From Xiphydria camelus (lineage: Eukaryota > Arthropoda > Insecta > Hymenoptera > Xiphydriidae), in assembly GCA_963678675.1 (NCBI GenBank), contig OY783195.1, positions 22,902,387-22,966,386 on the forward strand: a DNA stretch of 64,000 nt. The letters are read 5' to 3'. A model generated the notes under the pieces. The model was given only the letters and a program-made list of their open reading frames with translations, ran no database searches and was not told the DNA's origin. Made by a program: the position numbers and the translations under genes. Every line of letters begins with the position of its first letter. Position 1 is the stretch's first letter. Shown piece after piece: positions 53,453 through 63,890 of this stretch.

Positions 53453-53519
53453 TATGTATAGCTATGTTGTTGATTCAAAACATATTTTTTTGGCACTAGC
53501 AATTATTTCTCTCAGTGTA

Positions 53520-54234
53520 CAGCTAATCACAGCATCCTCGTCGTTCAATGAAAACATAGTCATCGACTAGCGCGAATTACACACGCCTACGTGTACCATT
53601 CGTCACATCGCCCAGCGATGTGAACTCGTTTTGTCTTCGAGCGAATATCGCACCGATCCCCGAGCAGTTAGGAACGCGGCAATCTCGTTCCCCGTGTGCT
53701 CTGCTATATTTCCCCGCCCGCCCGGCACTTCCGCCCCCGCGACCCCTGCTGTACGACTCAGGCGACTCCGTGGCGCGTAAGCACCTGCCCGCGCAGCTAG
53801 ATATAGAGACGCTACACCGGCCGTACGGATGTGGAATAGGTTCCCGCGCGGGACACGGTACACAGACGAGTCTCGGTGTGTACGTGTGTGTACCCACGTA
53901 GATAGCAGGATACCTATCTTGCAAGATTAAACGACGTTCCTCTGCTGCACCGTATACCTCGGCGAAGGAACACGAACGAGAAAGAGATCATCCCCCGCCA
54001 GCCCCTCTTCGCCTGCTCGTCCTTCGCCTTGCTCCTCTCCTTATCCCGTGCGACTGCGTCGCTCTCGAGTTATCGTTATTTAAACATCGTCAGGAGTTAA
54101 AGAGAGCGAGTGTATACAGGTATAGAGAGCGCACGCGTATAGAGCTAAAGCGCCGCGCGAGCGGAAGGAGCAAAGCGCGCGGATAGACGATGCGAAGCGG
54201 CGCGGCGATGATGTGCCGCGAAGAGGAATGAAAT

Positions 54235-54305
<71 letters not shown>

Positions 54306-56364
54306 TAGATAGATAGATTGTTTATTATTCAAGTAGAACAACTTTTGTGTCTGCAAGCAGAGCACAGTGTGCAAGCAAAGTAAAAAGTAGTAATTAAATG
54401 TAAAAGAAAATATAGGAAACCAGCATTACAGTGTGAGGGTAATTAACAATTATTAATTAATCAGAGATAGAAGCAATGCAGGCAAGTATGTAAGCATATG
54501 TGATGTGAAAGTATGTACGCAGCAATATATTCATGAGGATGCGGTCTGGATTATTATGCTCCAAGTACACTCCGCATTCAATTTGACACAATTGAAGATT
54601 CAGGTAGTGGCGACAAGTGGTTGATGACAGCCCTCCTCAGTCGCCAGCCATGATTTGACCTTGATTTTGAAGGTATTCAGAGAGGGAGATTCAAGAATGT
54701 TCAGTGGTATTGCATTTCAGTTACATATATGGTGCAGCCACAGCAAAAGAAGCTTTATAAGTTTCTGTGTGATGCTTGGGTACAGAAAGGGGGGAGAAAG
54801 AGAGAGGGAGAGAGAGAGAGAGAGAAGGAGAGGAAGCGCACGTCTCCCAAGAGAAGAAAACTGTATCGCGCGTCCATCCGCGCCGCTCCTCCGTACCAAT
54901 CGTCCGTGTCGGTCGGCGATCCGCGAATACCTCGATTCCCCCGTATAATGATCGCGCCGCCGCGCGAGATGAAACTTCCGCGCGGCCGCGGTAACGATGC
55001 ATGGAAATGTTAATATCGCTCATTAAGGGACACGCGTTCTCGTGTGCGTCCTGTACGTATATATGCGCGTACGCGCGTCGGCTCTCGCGTCGCCTCTTTC
55101 TCGTTTTACATACATGGAAATCGTTATTACCGAGGCCCGTCCGTGCGGCGCGTGTGCGTGCGGCATTACGGGCCGAGTGCAGCGCGCGGTATGCGGCGAG
55201 AGAGGACCCGTTATCCGCGCGGCGTTCGATGGTGAATAACCCGTCGTAATGCGGCGGTACCCCTGCTACGCGCGCCGGACGAATACACGGGCGACACGTC
55301 GGAATCGTGGAACGCGCGTGCCTCTCGCGCGCGATCTCCCCTTTCCTCGTTTGCGGCCGCGACCTAAAACGATCCTCCCGCGCGTCCTCTTTATTTCTGC
55401 TCGCGCGGACGCCGGCGCGTCGGTCGAGAGCGAGTCACCCCGCGTAGCGCGTCAGCGAGAACCTTCGCGCGTGCGGACTCGACTCTCGAAGTAGTGCTTC
55501 CATACGATACGTTACCGTTCCTCCGGCGGAAGCAGTAAAGTTCCGTTAGAGCGTGATTAGAGCGCCGAGAGGGAACGAGTGCGCGCTCTCTCGCGCCGCG
55601 GCTCTTCTTCCATCGCGTAAGGCGAGCATCGTCGACCTTTTCGAGAGATGGAGAGAAAGAGAGAGTCGAGCGAGACACGGCGAGGGCCGACGCGAGAGAG
55701 CCGCGGGAATAAAGCCGAGTCGAGTGTAAATTTCATCGGAAAACGGGACTGTGAATAATTTCATTTTCCACAAAGGGAACGCCCCCTCCCCCTCCCCCTT
55801 CGCTTCACCGTCTCTCCTCTTGCCCGGTCTTCCGCGGGGTTATCGCGACAATAAAAACGGTGAAAAATGGCACGCATCGCCGCGTGTCCCTGCTCGCGGC
55901 ATGAGCTAGTCGCTCGAAAAACGGCGCGCCCCCTGTGCGTTCTTCCGCGTTCACGTCGTCGCGCGTTCGGTAAACAACGCTTTTCGTCACTTTTGAAAAA
56001 GCACTCGACTTCTGCGCGGCTGCGCGACCGGTTCTACCGGGTCACGACGACCGACGGTGCGTCCGGTATCGGCTATAAGGATAACGGGCGCTTCGAACGC
56101 GAGGATACCGGTCCGTTCGCCTCTCTATAAATTCGAGTCTGCCGAATAGTCGACGTAAAAATTCCCTCGGCCTCCGAAGCGGTATTCGAAGACTGTGCGC
56201 GCGGAATTCGTCGCTGATCCGTTACGGGGTCGTCCAATCTCCGGTTTTTTCAACGCGGAAGCGATGGGGCACGATTTACGCGGCGGTGGCGTCTGCGGAT
56301 CGACGCAACGATCGCGAGTGCTTCTAATGTACGGATCGACGAAGAATGTTCTCTCTGTTATCAG
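53520..56364. other. CpG-rich block with long AG microsatellites; no confirmed gene
   Basis: 53530-54220 and 54830-56240 are CpG-rich. Between them lie (AG)n at 54235-54305, AGAT units to 54318, AT-rich sequence, and a second AG tract (54787-54835). Frames of up to 116 codons occur on both strands without a recognised domain. A plus-strand acceptor-like site leads to the possible exon at 56365. Confidence 0.5.
54235..54318. repeat. (AG)n with AGAT units
   Basis: Over 60 bases of nearly pure AG dinucleotide, interrupted by three AAA steps, ending in (GATA)n. The second tract at 54787-54835 is less pure. Confidence 0.95.
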
Positions 56365-56524
56365 GAAATTCGATTTGAATCGAAGGATTATTTTTGAACC
56401 AAGCAATGTCGAAGATGTAAAGCTCGCCCGAGATAAAATAATTCAGTCTTTCAAAATCACTCCAGAGAAACTCAAGAACAATTCGAGAGAGACTCTGGTC
56501 TCAGTTTCTTACGGACTTCTCTAG
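56365..56524 (+). CDS. Possible terminal coding exon (low confidence)
   Basis: TTCTCTCTGTTATCAG precedes a frame that reads RKFDLNRRIIFEPSNVEDV, KLARDKIIQSFKITPEKL and KNNSRETLVSVSYGLL, and stops at TAG (56522-56524). The composition (Lys/Asp/Glu/Ile mixed) is more protein-like than the Arg-rich frames of the CpG blocks, and an acceptor with a fair pyrimidine tract sits at its start. The frame also continues 170 bases upstream without a stop, so the acceptor is not required by the sequence. I do not recognise the family. Chance remains likely at this length. Confidence 0.2.
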
Positions 56525-56721
56525 TGGAATTGAGAGAAACTATCGAGAGCCTCCGTCAACTGTAGTCGTTCACGATTTCTCATAAACAGATGATCTCAAG
56601 ACAGCGTTTCAACCAATGAGACACCTCCTAAGCCATCTTGAAACCGTTTTGTTTCTTGAGATCTGAACTGAGAAAAATTGTATAGACTGAACGACAAAAT
56701 GCTAGTAGTTTGTTATAAGCG
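56525..56721. repeat. Short hairpin with GATCTCAAGA ends
   Basis: ATGATCTCAAGACAGCGTTTC (56590) and GAAACCGTTTTGTTTCTTGAGATC (56640) are inverted over ~75 bp. Nothing else is seen in this interval. Confidence 0.5.
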
Positions 56722-57117
56722 TCACTGAGAGAATTGTTTCTAAGGAGAAATGGTAAATCCAGATGATGCCCAAATGATGTCATGCTGACTTAAGGAGACG
56801 TCAAATGGACGTCATTTGGACGTCAACTTCACTTACCATTTCTCCTTGGGTTTAGGTGGCACGGCAATTAGTATATAGCTCTGATAGTTATACTTTAAGG
56901 TTAAGTGACCTGTTAACTGGGACAGAGAGAGAGTGTAGGTAATATAATACCAAATGTGACAAGAGCAATACGCATTGCTGAAATGACTATACGTGTAATT
57001 GAAATAGCTATTTATTCTGGTAAAATAAGTATAAATACTGCTAAAGCAAACAGAAGAGTACTCTTATATTAATAAACTACTGGCATTGCCGTACAAGCTA
57101 TAAAATTTCTCTCACAA
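56722..57117 (+). mobile_element. MITE family G, copy 2, split by a nested MITE
   Basis: Starts TCACTGAGAGAATTG and ends TATAAAATTTCTCTCAC. The interior matches 19348-19618 (ATAGCTCTGATAGTTATACT, AGAGCAATACG, TTATATTAATAAACTACTGG). About 110 bp near the left end (56740-56849) belong to another element. Confidence 0.8.
56740..56849. mobile_element. 110-bp MITE nested in MITE G
   Basis: CTAAGGAGAAATGGTAA and TTACCATTTCTCCTTGG are inverted ends. A possible GTTT duplication lies on each side (ATTGTTT before, GTTTAGG after). Repeated GACGTC(A/C)A(A)TGGACGTC words sit in the right arm. It is younger than the family G copy that contains it. Confidence 0.75.
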
Positions 57118-57212
57118 TCAGTGATGAATACCGGTCATAGACAGACCGAAGTCTCTGAACTTTTGGGTTCATATGAGAGATTCAAAGACTAAATCTTTAA
57201 TCGAAGACTTTG

Positions 57213-57404
57213 TACACGGAGAAAATTGAATAGTAACGATTACTGTGTTAAAATAATAAGTTGGTGACAGCTTCGACAATATTATATTGAATAATGTGGA
57301 ACACAGTAATGATTACCGTTTAAATAGTAATGATTCCTATTCTGCAAGTTATTCAATACAATATTGTTGAAACTGTCACCAATGTACTATTTAATTCTGG
57401 TGTA
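57213..57404. mobile_element. Palindromic MITE with TACACGGAGAAAATTGAATAG end
   Basis: The left end TACACGGAGAAAATTGAATAG pairs with CTATTTAATTCTGGTGTAA. The core is a better palindrome: TTGGTGACAGCTTCGACAAT against ATTGTTGAAACTGTCACCAA, and ATTGAATAA(T/C). Total 192 bp. The left terminus is the CACGGAG variant of the shared MITE end. Non-coding. Confidence 0.8.
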
Positions 57405-58553
57405 AGAGACTGTAGAGGTATGAGAGACTGTAGAAGACTTCAATATCTCGGTTGCTCGTTTAAATTGTTTAATTTCATGTTTTTTTTAGAAATTAAGCGG
57501 AACGCTCGTAACACTAGAACGCATTGCAGAAACGGTGAAAGACTGCGAAAGACTCTTTAGATACTGGCAAGGACTCTCCGAAACTTTGAAAAACTGAATT
57601 ATTTTATCCCGGGCGAGCACCGTGACGACATCTCGATTTTTTCTCCAAATACGGAGACAATATGGAGACCTGTACGATTGCCAATCGAAAGTACGACGAA
57701 GAATCGCGTCAAAGCTTTACGACTATCGACTATCAACCACACCGCGATCTGATCCACATTACATCGGCAAGCCGTATACCTCGTACAGTTTCGCACAGTA
57801 ACTCAACGTCTGTCACTCGGTACACTCGAAAAGTCATAAACGACGGTGATTCCTAGGCTGTAATTAACTTATCCATCTACCTACGCGCATGTAATACCAG
57901 TGAATAAATCACCGTTCCGAATATGCAGCAGGCGTTAAATCACAAAAGCGACGTTCTATAAAACGCGGCGTCGTAAATTCAAACTAAACGCGCCTGAATA
58001 CTCATTAATTTCTTCCATCCGGGCGAGGTAAACGCTCTCGCGTAGTATACATATAGGTACGCGCAGCTCGACGAACGTCCACCAACCGCTCTCCCATCGC
58101 GGTTCCGCGCGAATTCGAGAAATCGCAGAAACGAAATTCCCTTTGAACTCCCGAGAGAGAGAGCACATATTTATTTGCACGAGCCGCAGCGCGGAAAAGC
58201 TTCCCCTCCCCCGTCCGGTCGATCCGTTACAAAATCGTCAGAGTTCGCCGGCTGCACATCGTGTTTGTATTCGTCCCTCGCGCCCCGCGTGTCTCAACGA
58301 TCGTCGACCGCTCCCCCCGTGTCATTACATCGCCGCGCGATAACACCCGTCTTTTATTTCTACGACTCGTCCGTCCGCCGTGCCCGTGCGACCGCGCGCA
58401 CAACGGTACGCGTTCTTTCCTATCGCGCCGCAGAAGTCACCGGCCACCCGCGCCAGGACACGGTAAACTCGACTCCGACCGGTACGCTCGGATCAATCGC
58501 GCCGATATTTTCCGAGAACTGTCTTCGATCTCGCACTCGTCTAAGCCGTGCTA
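57405..58553. other. Mixed then CpG-rich spacer; no supported gene
   Basis: 57600-57860 and 57950-58550 contain short overlapping frames; the long plus-strand frame 58175-58768 runs straight into the transposon at 58554, so it cannot be a conserved host gene in that form. AGAGACTGTAGA and AGACTTC words recur around 57160-57440, the sequence flanking the MITE at 57213. Confidence 0.5.
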
Positions 58554-59771
58554 TATACAGGGTGTTCCACTCAAAAGATTGTAATTCTGTTTATTTCCGT
58601 TATATGTCATTTCACAGACGAACAAGTCTGTTGAGCAAAAGTTGTTTGGTGTCGAGGAGGACATATGATATAATGAAAAAATCAATAAAACTGTTGTTTG
58701 CAACTGCACCACGTGGTGAAAAAATTTTTAGTCATTTTGATCGAATTTTGCTTAACATAACTAAATGAAGGTCGATGAAACTAAGTTAATGTAGTAGATC
58801 CAATTGCACACTGAGAGAAATAATTGCTGGTGCAACAAAAATTTGTTTTTCAATCGAAAACATGATATAATTCCAGGATTAAGCCATGGTTTTCTTCACG
58901 CAAGAACATATTTAACTGGTCCGAATAACTGTTTTTTTTTGTAAAAATTTGTAACAAATGTTAGCAAATTGAAAACACAATTCAGTAATTGAATTAACCA
59001 TATTATTCAGTTAAGTATCGATACAATGCTTCAATAAGGTCATATAAATTCATAAACAAATTATCTCAACCACCGATGAGGTTCATGGAAAATCATCATC
59101 CAACTGCGACGTGCAGTTGAGACAACTTCGCGTTTAGGTTCCGCGAATTTAACATCGCGGTGTACAGTTGGCTTACTGATATTCAATTCAGTCAATAGAT
59201 CCTATCTACTCTTTCTCAGCGTATATGCAACAAATTTTTGATAACATATTCTGTTTATGACGTATAAAAGTCACCTCCATTTTTTTATGCGGAATTTAAT
59301 ATTTTTATTCTTATAGAAGTTATAGTTAAGGTACAAATAAGTTATGCAGTACGAGTTCCCAAAGCCCAGCGAAATTTACTCTTGCACTTTGAGCGAAACT
59401 ATCTCACGAACGGTTCCGCAGACGCATAGTAAAAAAGTGGTGTTAATTTTTAACACCATTTCACCGTTGTGGGGACCTATATGTACCACACCCGGTATCA
59501 TTCAGTTTTATGCCGTTGTAATCTAACATTAAAAGTGGCCTATATACATAGGTCCATGTCGCAGAATTTTTTACAGTGTGAGTATTTAACCTTATATGTT
59601 TTTCATTAATTCCGATAAGCTTTATAATTTTTGTAAGAATAAAAATATCAAGTTCCAAATAAAACGTTGAAGGTACTTCTCGAAACCAAACAACTTTTGT
59701 TCAGAACATCTGTTCGTGAAATGATAAGTAACTGAAATACGATTGCCATCCTAAGTGGAAAACCCTGTATA
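58554..59771. mobile_element. Fold-back element with TATACAGGGTGTTCCACT ends, split by MITE C
   Basis: TATACAGGGTGTTCCACT at 58554 is inverted relative to AAGTGGAAAACCCTGTATA ending at 59771. Arms of at least 110 bp follow: GTCATTTCACAGACGAACA / TGTTCGTGAAATGATAAG, and AGCAAAAGTTGTTTGGT / ACCAAACAACTTTTGTTC. The central part holds MITE C copy 4 (58807-59223), then AT-rich sequence. A second copy starts at 63889 and runs off the window. Short frames inside are not transposase-like. Confidence 0.8.
58807..59223 (+). mobile_element. MITE family C, copy 4 (rearranged interior)
   Basis: The left ~140 bp match the family: CACACTGAGAGAAATAATTGC, GATATAATTCCAGGATTAAG, CATGGTTTTCTTCACGCAAG. Beyond TTTTTTTTTGT the interior changes to sequence not seen in other copies, and a family-like end, CTCTTTCTCAGCGTA, closes it at 59223. 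Either an internal replacement or a second insertion; the right boundary is less certain than the left. Confidence 0.6.
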
Positions 59772-61277
59772 TGCGCGTACAGGTATACGCGGCTACCGTT
59801 GATCGCTTATCACGGCTAATCGCGAAGCGCGAACCTTTTTAGCGCGGAAATGTCAACGAGAGACTGGTATATATATCTATACGTACGTTTCTATAAGAGA
59901 GAAGTCGACTCCCTCCCCTCTCTTTCTCGAGACCGTCGACGCGATCCTATCGAGTATAACGGGTCCGCGACCGAAGTATTTCGCGATCGTGTGCCACGCT
60001 CTGTCATCTCCAACAGATCTCGATCGTGGCACGTTCCGAAGACCGGATTCTGCGCGACTATCTACGGCGGAGCCACCCGATAGCGCAAGCTGGTATAGAG
60101 AAAAATGCAGTTTACAGTACTTTTCGGGATCGCGATGCCATAAAGTGGCCGGTGTCCGCGCGAGGAGGTGAGGCGGGACGCGGAGAGGCGTACACCCGAC
60201 GGTTCGGCCGAAGGAAGCTCCAGTCAGGGATTATCAAACCGTGACCGACGGCCCGTTCTACGCGACCCGCTACGAACCCATTCGCCCGGTACCTTTTTTC
60301 CGTTTCTTCTTCTTCTCGTGAAATGCCGTCGCGTCTGACACGGGCGATGGTTATATACTCGCGCCGCGGCGACGTCTCGTCTTGTTTGCCGTAATTAACC
60401 TCGAAATCGTCCGTGTCCGATTTTTTTTCGGTGAAAGGAATCCGCGCGGCGCTCCGCGGACTCTCGCTGTCACGTGGCGCGTGGGACGTCGTCGTCGTCG
60501 TCGTCGTCGTCGCGCGCGCGGATTACGGGATAGCCCGGCGCGCGCGTGGCCTTTTTGAATTCCATTCTTCTTTCACACGCGCGCGCGCGTGCCTCGACAA
60601 TCGCGCTGAAAAGAAACGCCTGCATGATAGTCGAAGCCTCTCTACGAATCCCCGTGACCCTCGGCGCGGACCGGTGATTGGTTTCGTCGGCGGTTACATC
60701 GCATGAAAGCGAAGAGATGCGGGGCCTCGCGCTTTTTTGTCGCGCGTATACAGCTTCTTCCTGGGAAAGGCGGCGATTCTCTCTCTCGCGATTGTCTCGC
60801 GCGATGAGCTCGTTAACCGCGATCGAATCGGGCCTAGGCATACAGCGACGCGTATCGAGCACGCGTGCATCCGTTCGATCCTTTTCTCTTTCTCTCTTTC
60901 GTAGTAACAACCCTGTTACGTCGCGCGCGTCTTAAATATTTACAGCGGTGCGCCGGTAGATCGCCGACGCGAGAAAGAGAATACAGCGAGAGGAGGGATG
61001 CGAGACACGAATTCTTCGTCAAAGTCCTCGGTACGTTTCCATTGGCGTTCAGAATTAAAAGGGACGACCGGCTGTCGAGATTCGTCGAACCGTGACGGAA
61101 GCGAGGTCCGCTGTTCTCGCGCTAATCGAACGCTTTTTTTCCAATTCTTTCTTTCGGCCCGACGCAAGAAAGAGATATCCCATCATCCGGGATCTCTCGT
61201 CGAATCCCGGATTCGCGCGTGTACACGGCGCCTCCCTCCGGCCGATTCACGCGGATCCTCCGCATTACGTATTTCCC
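59772..61277. other. CpG-rich block; no supported exon
   Basis: Overlapping Arg-rich frames on both strands, up to 146 codons (minus, 60470-60910). Simple repeats: (GTC)n at 60488-60512, GC runs. No promoter pair or splice pair stands out. A donor-like TCCTCG|GTACGT lies at 61026-61036 (plus). Confidence 0.5.
60488..60512. repeat. (GTC)n trinucleotide repeat, 8 units
   Basis: Eight GTC units on the plus strand in a CpG-rich block. In one plus-strand frame it reads poly-Val and in the opposite strand poly-Asp, but neither frame is supported as a gene. Confidence 0.9.
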
Positions 61278-62176
61278 TTAAGGGGGGTCCTCAGTATTTT
61301 TACGAAAAATGAATGCAATATGCTGTAGAGCTTTGAAATTTTGAGGATATATTCATTAATTAGTTCTCAATAAACTCTCAAAATGTCAAAAACATTTACC
61401 GTACAGATTTTCTGGAAAAAAAATAATATGTAAAAACTTCCGGGGTAGAGAAAGAAAAATTGCAACGATTGCCGGAAAAACTTGATTTAGAAATACATTC
61501 TTAGAGAAAGTTAAATTTTATATTTCCACAATAAAAATGCCCACTAACCGTTCTAACTTTTGAGCAATAATGAAAAAACCATCAGGTAACCTAGAATTTA
61601 CTTTGAATGAGATAGAAATGGCGGTGAGACTTGGTAACGGCTCAGTCGAAGACTCCCTTGACGCGCTTCGCGCATGCGCTGGAACACTGAACGGACACTT
61701 GCAGGCAATTTTTTAAATAAATTTTCCTTTTATTCGTGACGGTCCTTGATGCTCCATCGCTTTCTTGAAATTTTTCTCTTCATAAAATGACACTTGCTTG
61801 CACTCGTAAACACAGGACATAACATCATTAACATATGACTTGTCATCACAACCGAGCAAGTTTCGATGGTAACGTTCCGATTTTACCGACCGGAGCAATA
61901 CCAACCACTTATTCCAAAAAAGCGTGGTTGCCAAGTTTTTTCAAGAAATCTAAATCATTTATAAAATTCGGAATTAATAATTTGACAATTGGAAAAATAA
62001 AATCCAAGGTGCCAAACTCAATGATAATCGAAAGAAACTATTTCAGAAGGTTTTCCGTAAGAATCAGTGTATTTTTTAAAGTTAATATTTTTTTCTACAA
62101 GTTGCAGCTGACTGTCGGCACCTTTGATGTTTACCCCCACTCCTTGCCCTTAAATTCAACTGAGGACCCTCCTTAA
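61278..62176 (-). mobile_element. TTAA-flanked DNA transposon relic (Kolobok/piggyBac type, inferred)
   Basis: TTAA at 61278-61281 and 62173-62176 flank inverted ends GGGGGGTCCTCAG and CTGAGGACCCTCC (12 of 13 match). The 890-bp interior is AT-rich. A 73-codon minus-strand frame (61713-61934) starts MATTLFWNKWLVLLRSVKSE, holds several cysteines, and stops without a recognisable catalytic motif. A plus-strand frame (61835-62176) runs through the TIR and is judged a shadow. TTAA targets are used by piggyBac and Kolobok; the G-rich terminus favours Kolobok, but no transposase proves it. Confidence 0.7.
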
Positions 62177-62345
62177 GCGCGAACAACTCGCCCACTCCTC
62201 TCCCCTCTGCCTCTCTCGCGGGCGTCTCAGGAAACGAAGCCGAGAGTGCAGCACATACACCCAGCATCACAGATTCTATTGCTGGTGTCTTTCCAGTGTC
62301 ATTTTTAAACGTACCAGTCAATGAACAATTAGTTCTCATGTTCAT
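62177..62345 (-). pseudogene. Possible coding remnant abutting the TTAA transposon (low confidence)
   Basis: On the minus strand, TTTCATTAGACAG leads into a frame GMNMRTNCSLTGTFKNDTG, KTPAIESVMLGVCAALSASF, PETPAREAEGRGVGELF, which runs on into the transposon's right end. The composition is protein-like and an acceptor-like AG lies just before GGC ATG. It may be an exon interrupted by the transposon, or part of a larger decayed element. No family is recognised. Confidence 0.22.
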
Positions 62346-63699
62346 GCCCTGTCTAATGAAAGCATGAAAATTGATTGATCATTTCATAGCCTATGTTTAA
62401 AAATTACATTTTAAAAAATCACCAACGACAGAATCCGTGATGCCGGGTGTAGCACGCGACGAAATCTTCGGACATCTCTCGAGCGCGCGCGCGCTCACGC
62501 GGGCACTAGCGGCGACGCCCGAGGTCAGTGCTCAGCCGGCGCGCGATGATCGTCACGGCTAACGGACCCGGCAAAACTTTCGTAATCGTGACTCTCCGCG
62601 GTCAATCGGCGCGGGGAGCAGGAAGTACCGCCGCGGCGCGTCGCGTCGAAAAAGGTGGATTTTCAATGGGCGATTCCTCCGCCGTCGCGGTTTAATTAAC
62701 GCCCGTGCGCTATAGCGAACGCCGCGCGCGGCCCCACGGACGTATAGTTTATATTAATTACCTGCACCCCGGAAGATTCAATTAGTGCGTCTCTCATTAT
62801 ACTCACTTATACCGCGCTATCCATTATTCATGAGCAGGCAACACGCGGCAGCGTCTGCTGACAATGCTTCCCGAAGATCCTTATAACTCATCGCGCGCGC
62901 GCCCGCCCGGCTAAGACAGATAGATAGGCCGGTAAAAATGTCCGCGGGAGGCATAGAACTCGCCCAAATGAAAAAGCGGGCCTCTCGAACCGGCGACATA
63001 TCTCAAATTTGACGCGTCGTTTCGCCGCTCGGCGCGCTTTATCTCGCGGCAATTGCGCGCTTCGACGATTTATCGTTAACCGAGAGAAAGGGAGGAAAGG
63101 GCGGAGAGAGGGAGAGTCGCGCGGGGGGGGGGGGGGGGTGCGTTTGCGAAAGAAAGAAACCTACGAGCCCGCCTTACCGCGAACTGTGCGCGGTTTTCGC
63201 GCGAAGGGCACGAGGCACGCGCCGCTGGAATTGCCAATTGTGAGGAAATTAGGCGTCGCCGCGGCGAGGGAAAGGAGAGGGCTCTCCGCCTCTATGGGGT
63301 ACGCTCGATCAAGGGGAGAAAGTCCTCCGCGCGCAGAGGGCGAGAGAAAGCCCGCAGCGCGCGCCACGCGGAGCGCGACTCGATTGTTCGCCGGTGAACG
63401 AAACATTTTCGAAGCCCCCGCGTGTCGCTCCGGTTAATCGACGTCGCCGCCTCGTCTCTATAGGCCGACTGCCGTACCTGCCTCGGATATAACGGAATGG
63501 AGAATTCCGGAGAAATTGAGTTTCGTTCGTTATCCGCGGGGGATATAGGCGCGAAAAGAAGGACGAGGGAGACAGTTCCAAATACCTATAAGGAGTCGTC
63601 GACGCATTACAGACCCCACAAATTTTCAAGACGTTTTATCTCTGTCTTTCCTCTTCTCTCCTCTCCGCTTGGGCGTGACATAATACGTCAATGAGGCCC
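62346..63699. other. CpG-rich block with poly(G) at 63123-63138; no supported gene
   Basis: 62440-63660 is CpG-rich, with purine-rich stretches around 63080-63120. A 142-codon plus-strand frame (63009-63437) is Arg/Gly-rich across the G run and is rejected. The minus strand shows a TGCAG|GTAATTAAT donor-like site at ~62757 without a convincing exon. Confidence 0.5.
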
Positions 63700-63890
63700 T
63701 ATGCTCAGAGAAATAATTGCTGGTGCTAAAAAAACGTTTTCTTCAATCAAACGCATGATATAATAACCCAGGATCAATAAGCCGTGGTTTCCTTCGTGCA
63801 AAAAAATATTTGACAGGCTCGAGTAATTGTTTTTTTTTGCGCAGGAAGAATTTCTTGTCCCAATGAAGGTATTCTTGAATCAAGATTATA
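63700..63890 (+). mobile_element. MITE family C, copy 5, interrupted
   Basis: Starts TATGCTCAGAGAAATAATTGC and shows the family landmarks GATATAATAACCCAGGATC, AGGCTCGAGTAATTG, TTGCGCAGGAAGAATTTCTTG and GTATTCTTGAATCAAGATTA. It is cut at 63889 by the CAGGGTGT element. The remainder would lie beyond the window. Confidence 0.8.

Larger units (their letters stand above)
52280..53519 (+). mobile_element. MITE family C, copy 3, split by a nested transposon
   Basis: Left part 52280-52480 begins TACACTGAGAGAAGTAATTGC and carries GATATAATTCCAGGATCAAG and GGCTCGAGTAATTTT. The right part 53453-53519 carries TTGTTGATTCAAAACATATTT and ends GCAATTATTTCTCTCAGTGTA. The ~970 bp between them are a different element (52481-53452). 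Confidence 0.8.

Noticed and set aside
58175..58768. 197-codon plus-strand ORF
   Set aside because: Its 3' third lies inside the CAGGGTGT fold-back element, so the frame is a junction artefact.
61835..62176. 113-codon plus-strand ORF
   Set aside because: Ends by reading through the transposon's right TIR and overlaps the minus-strand frame there; treated as a shadow.
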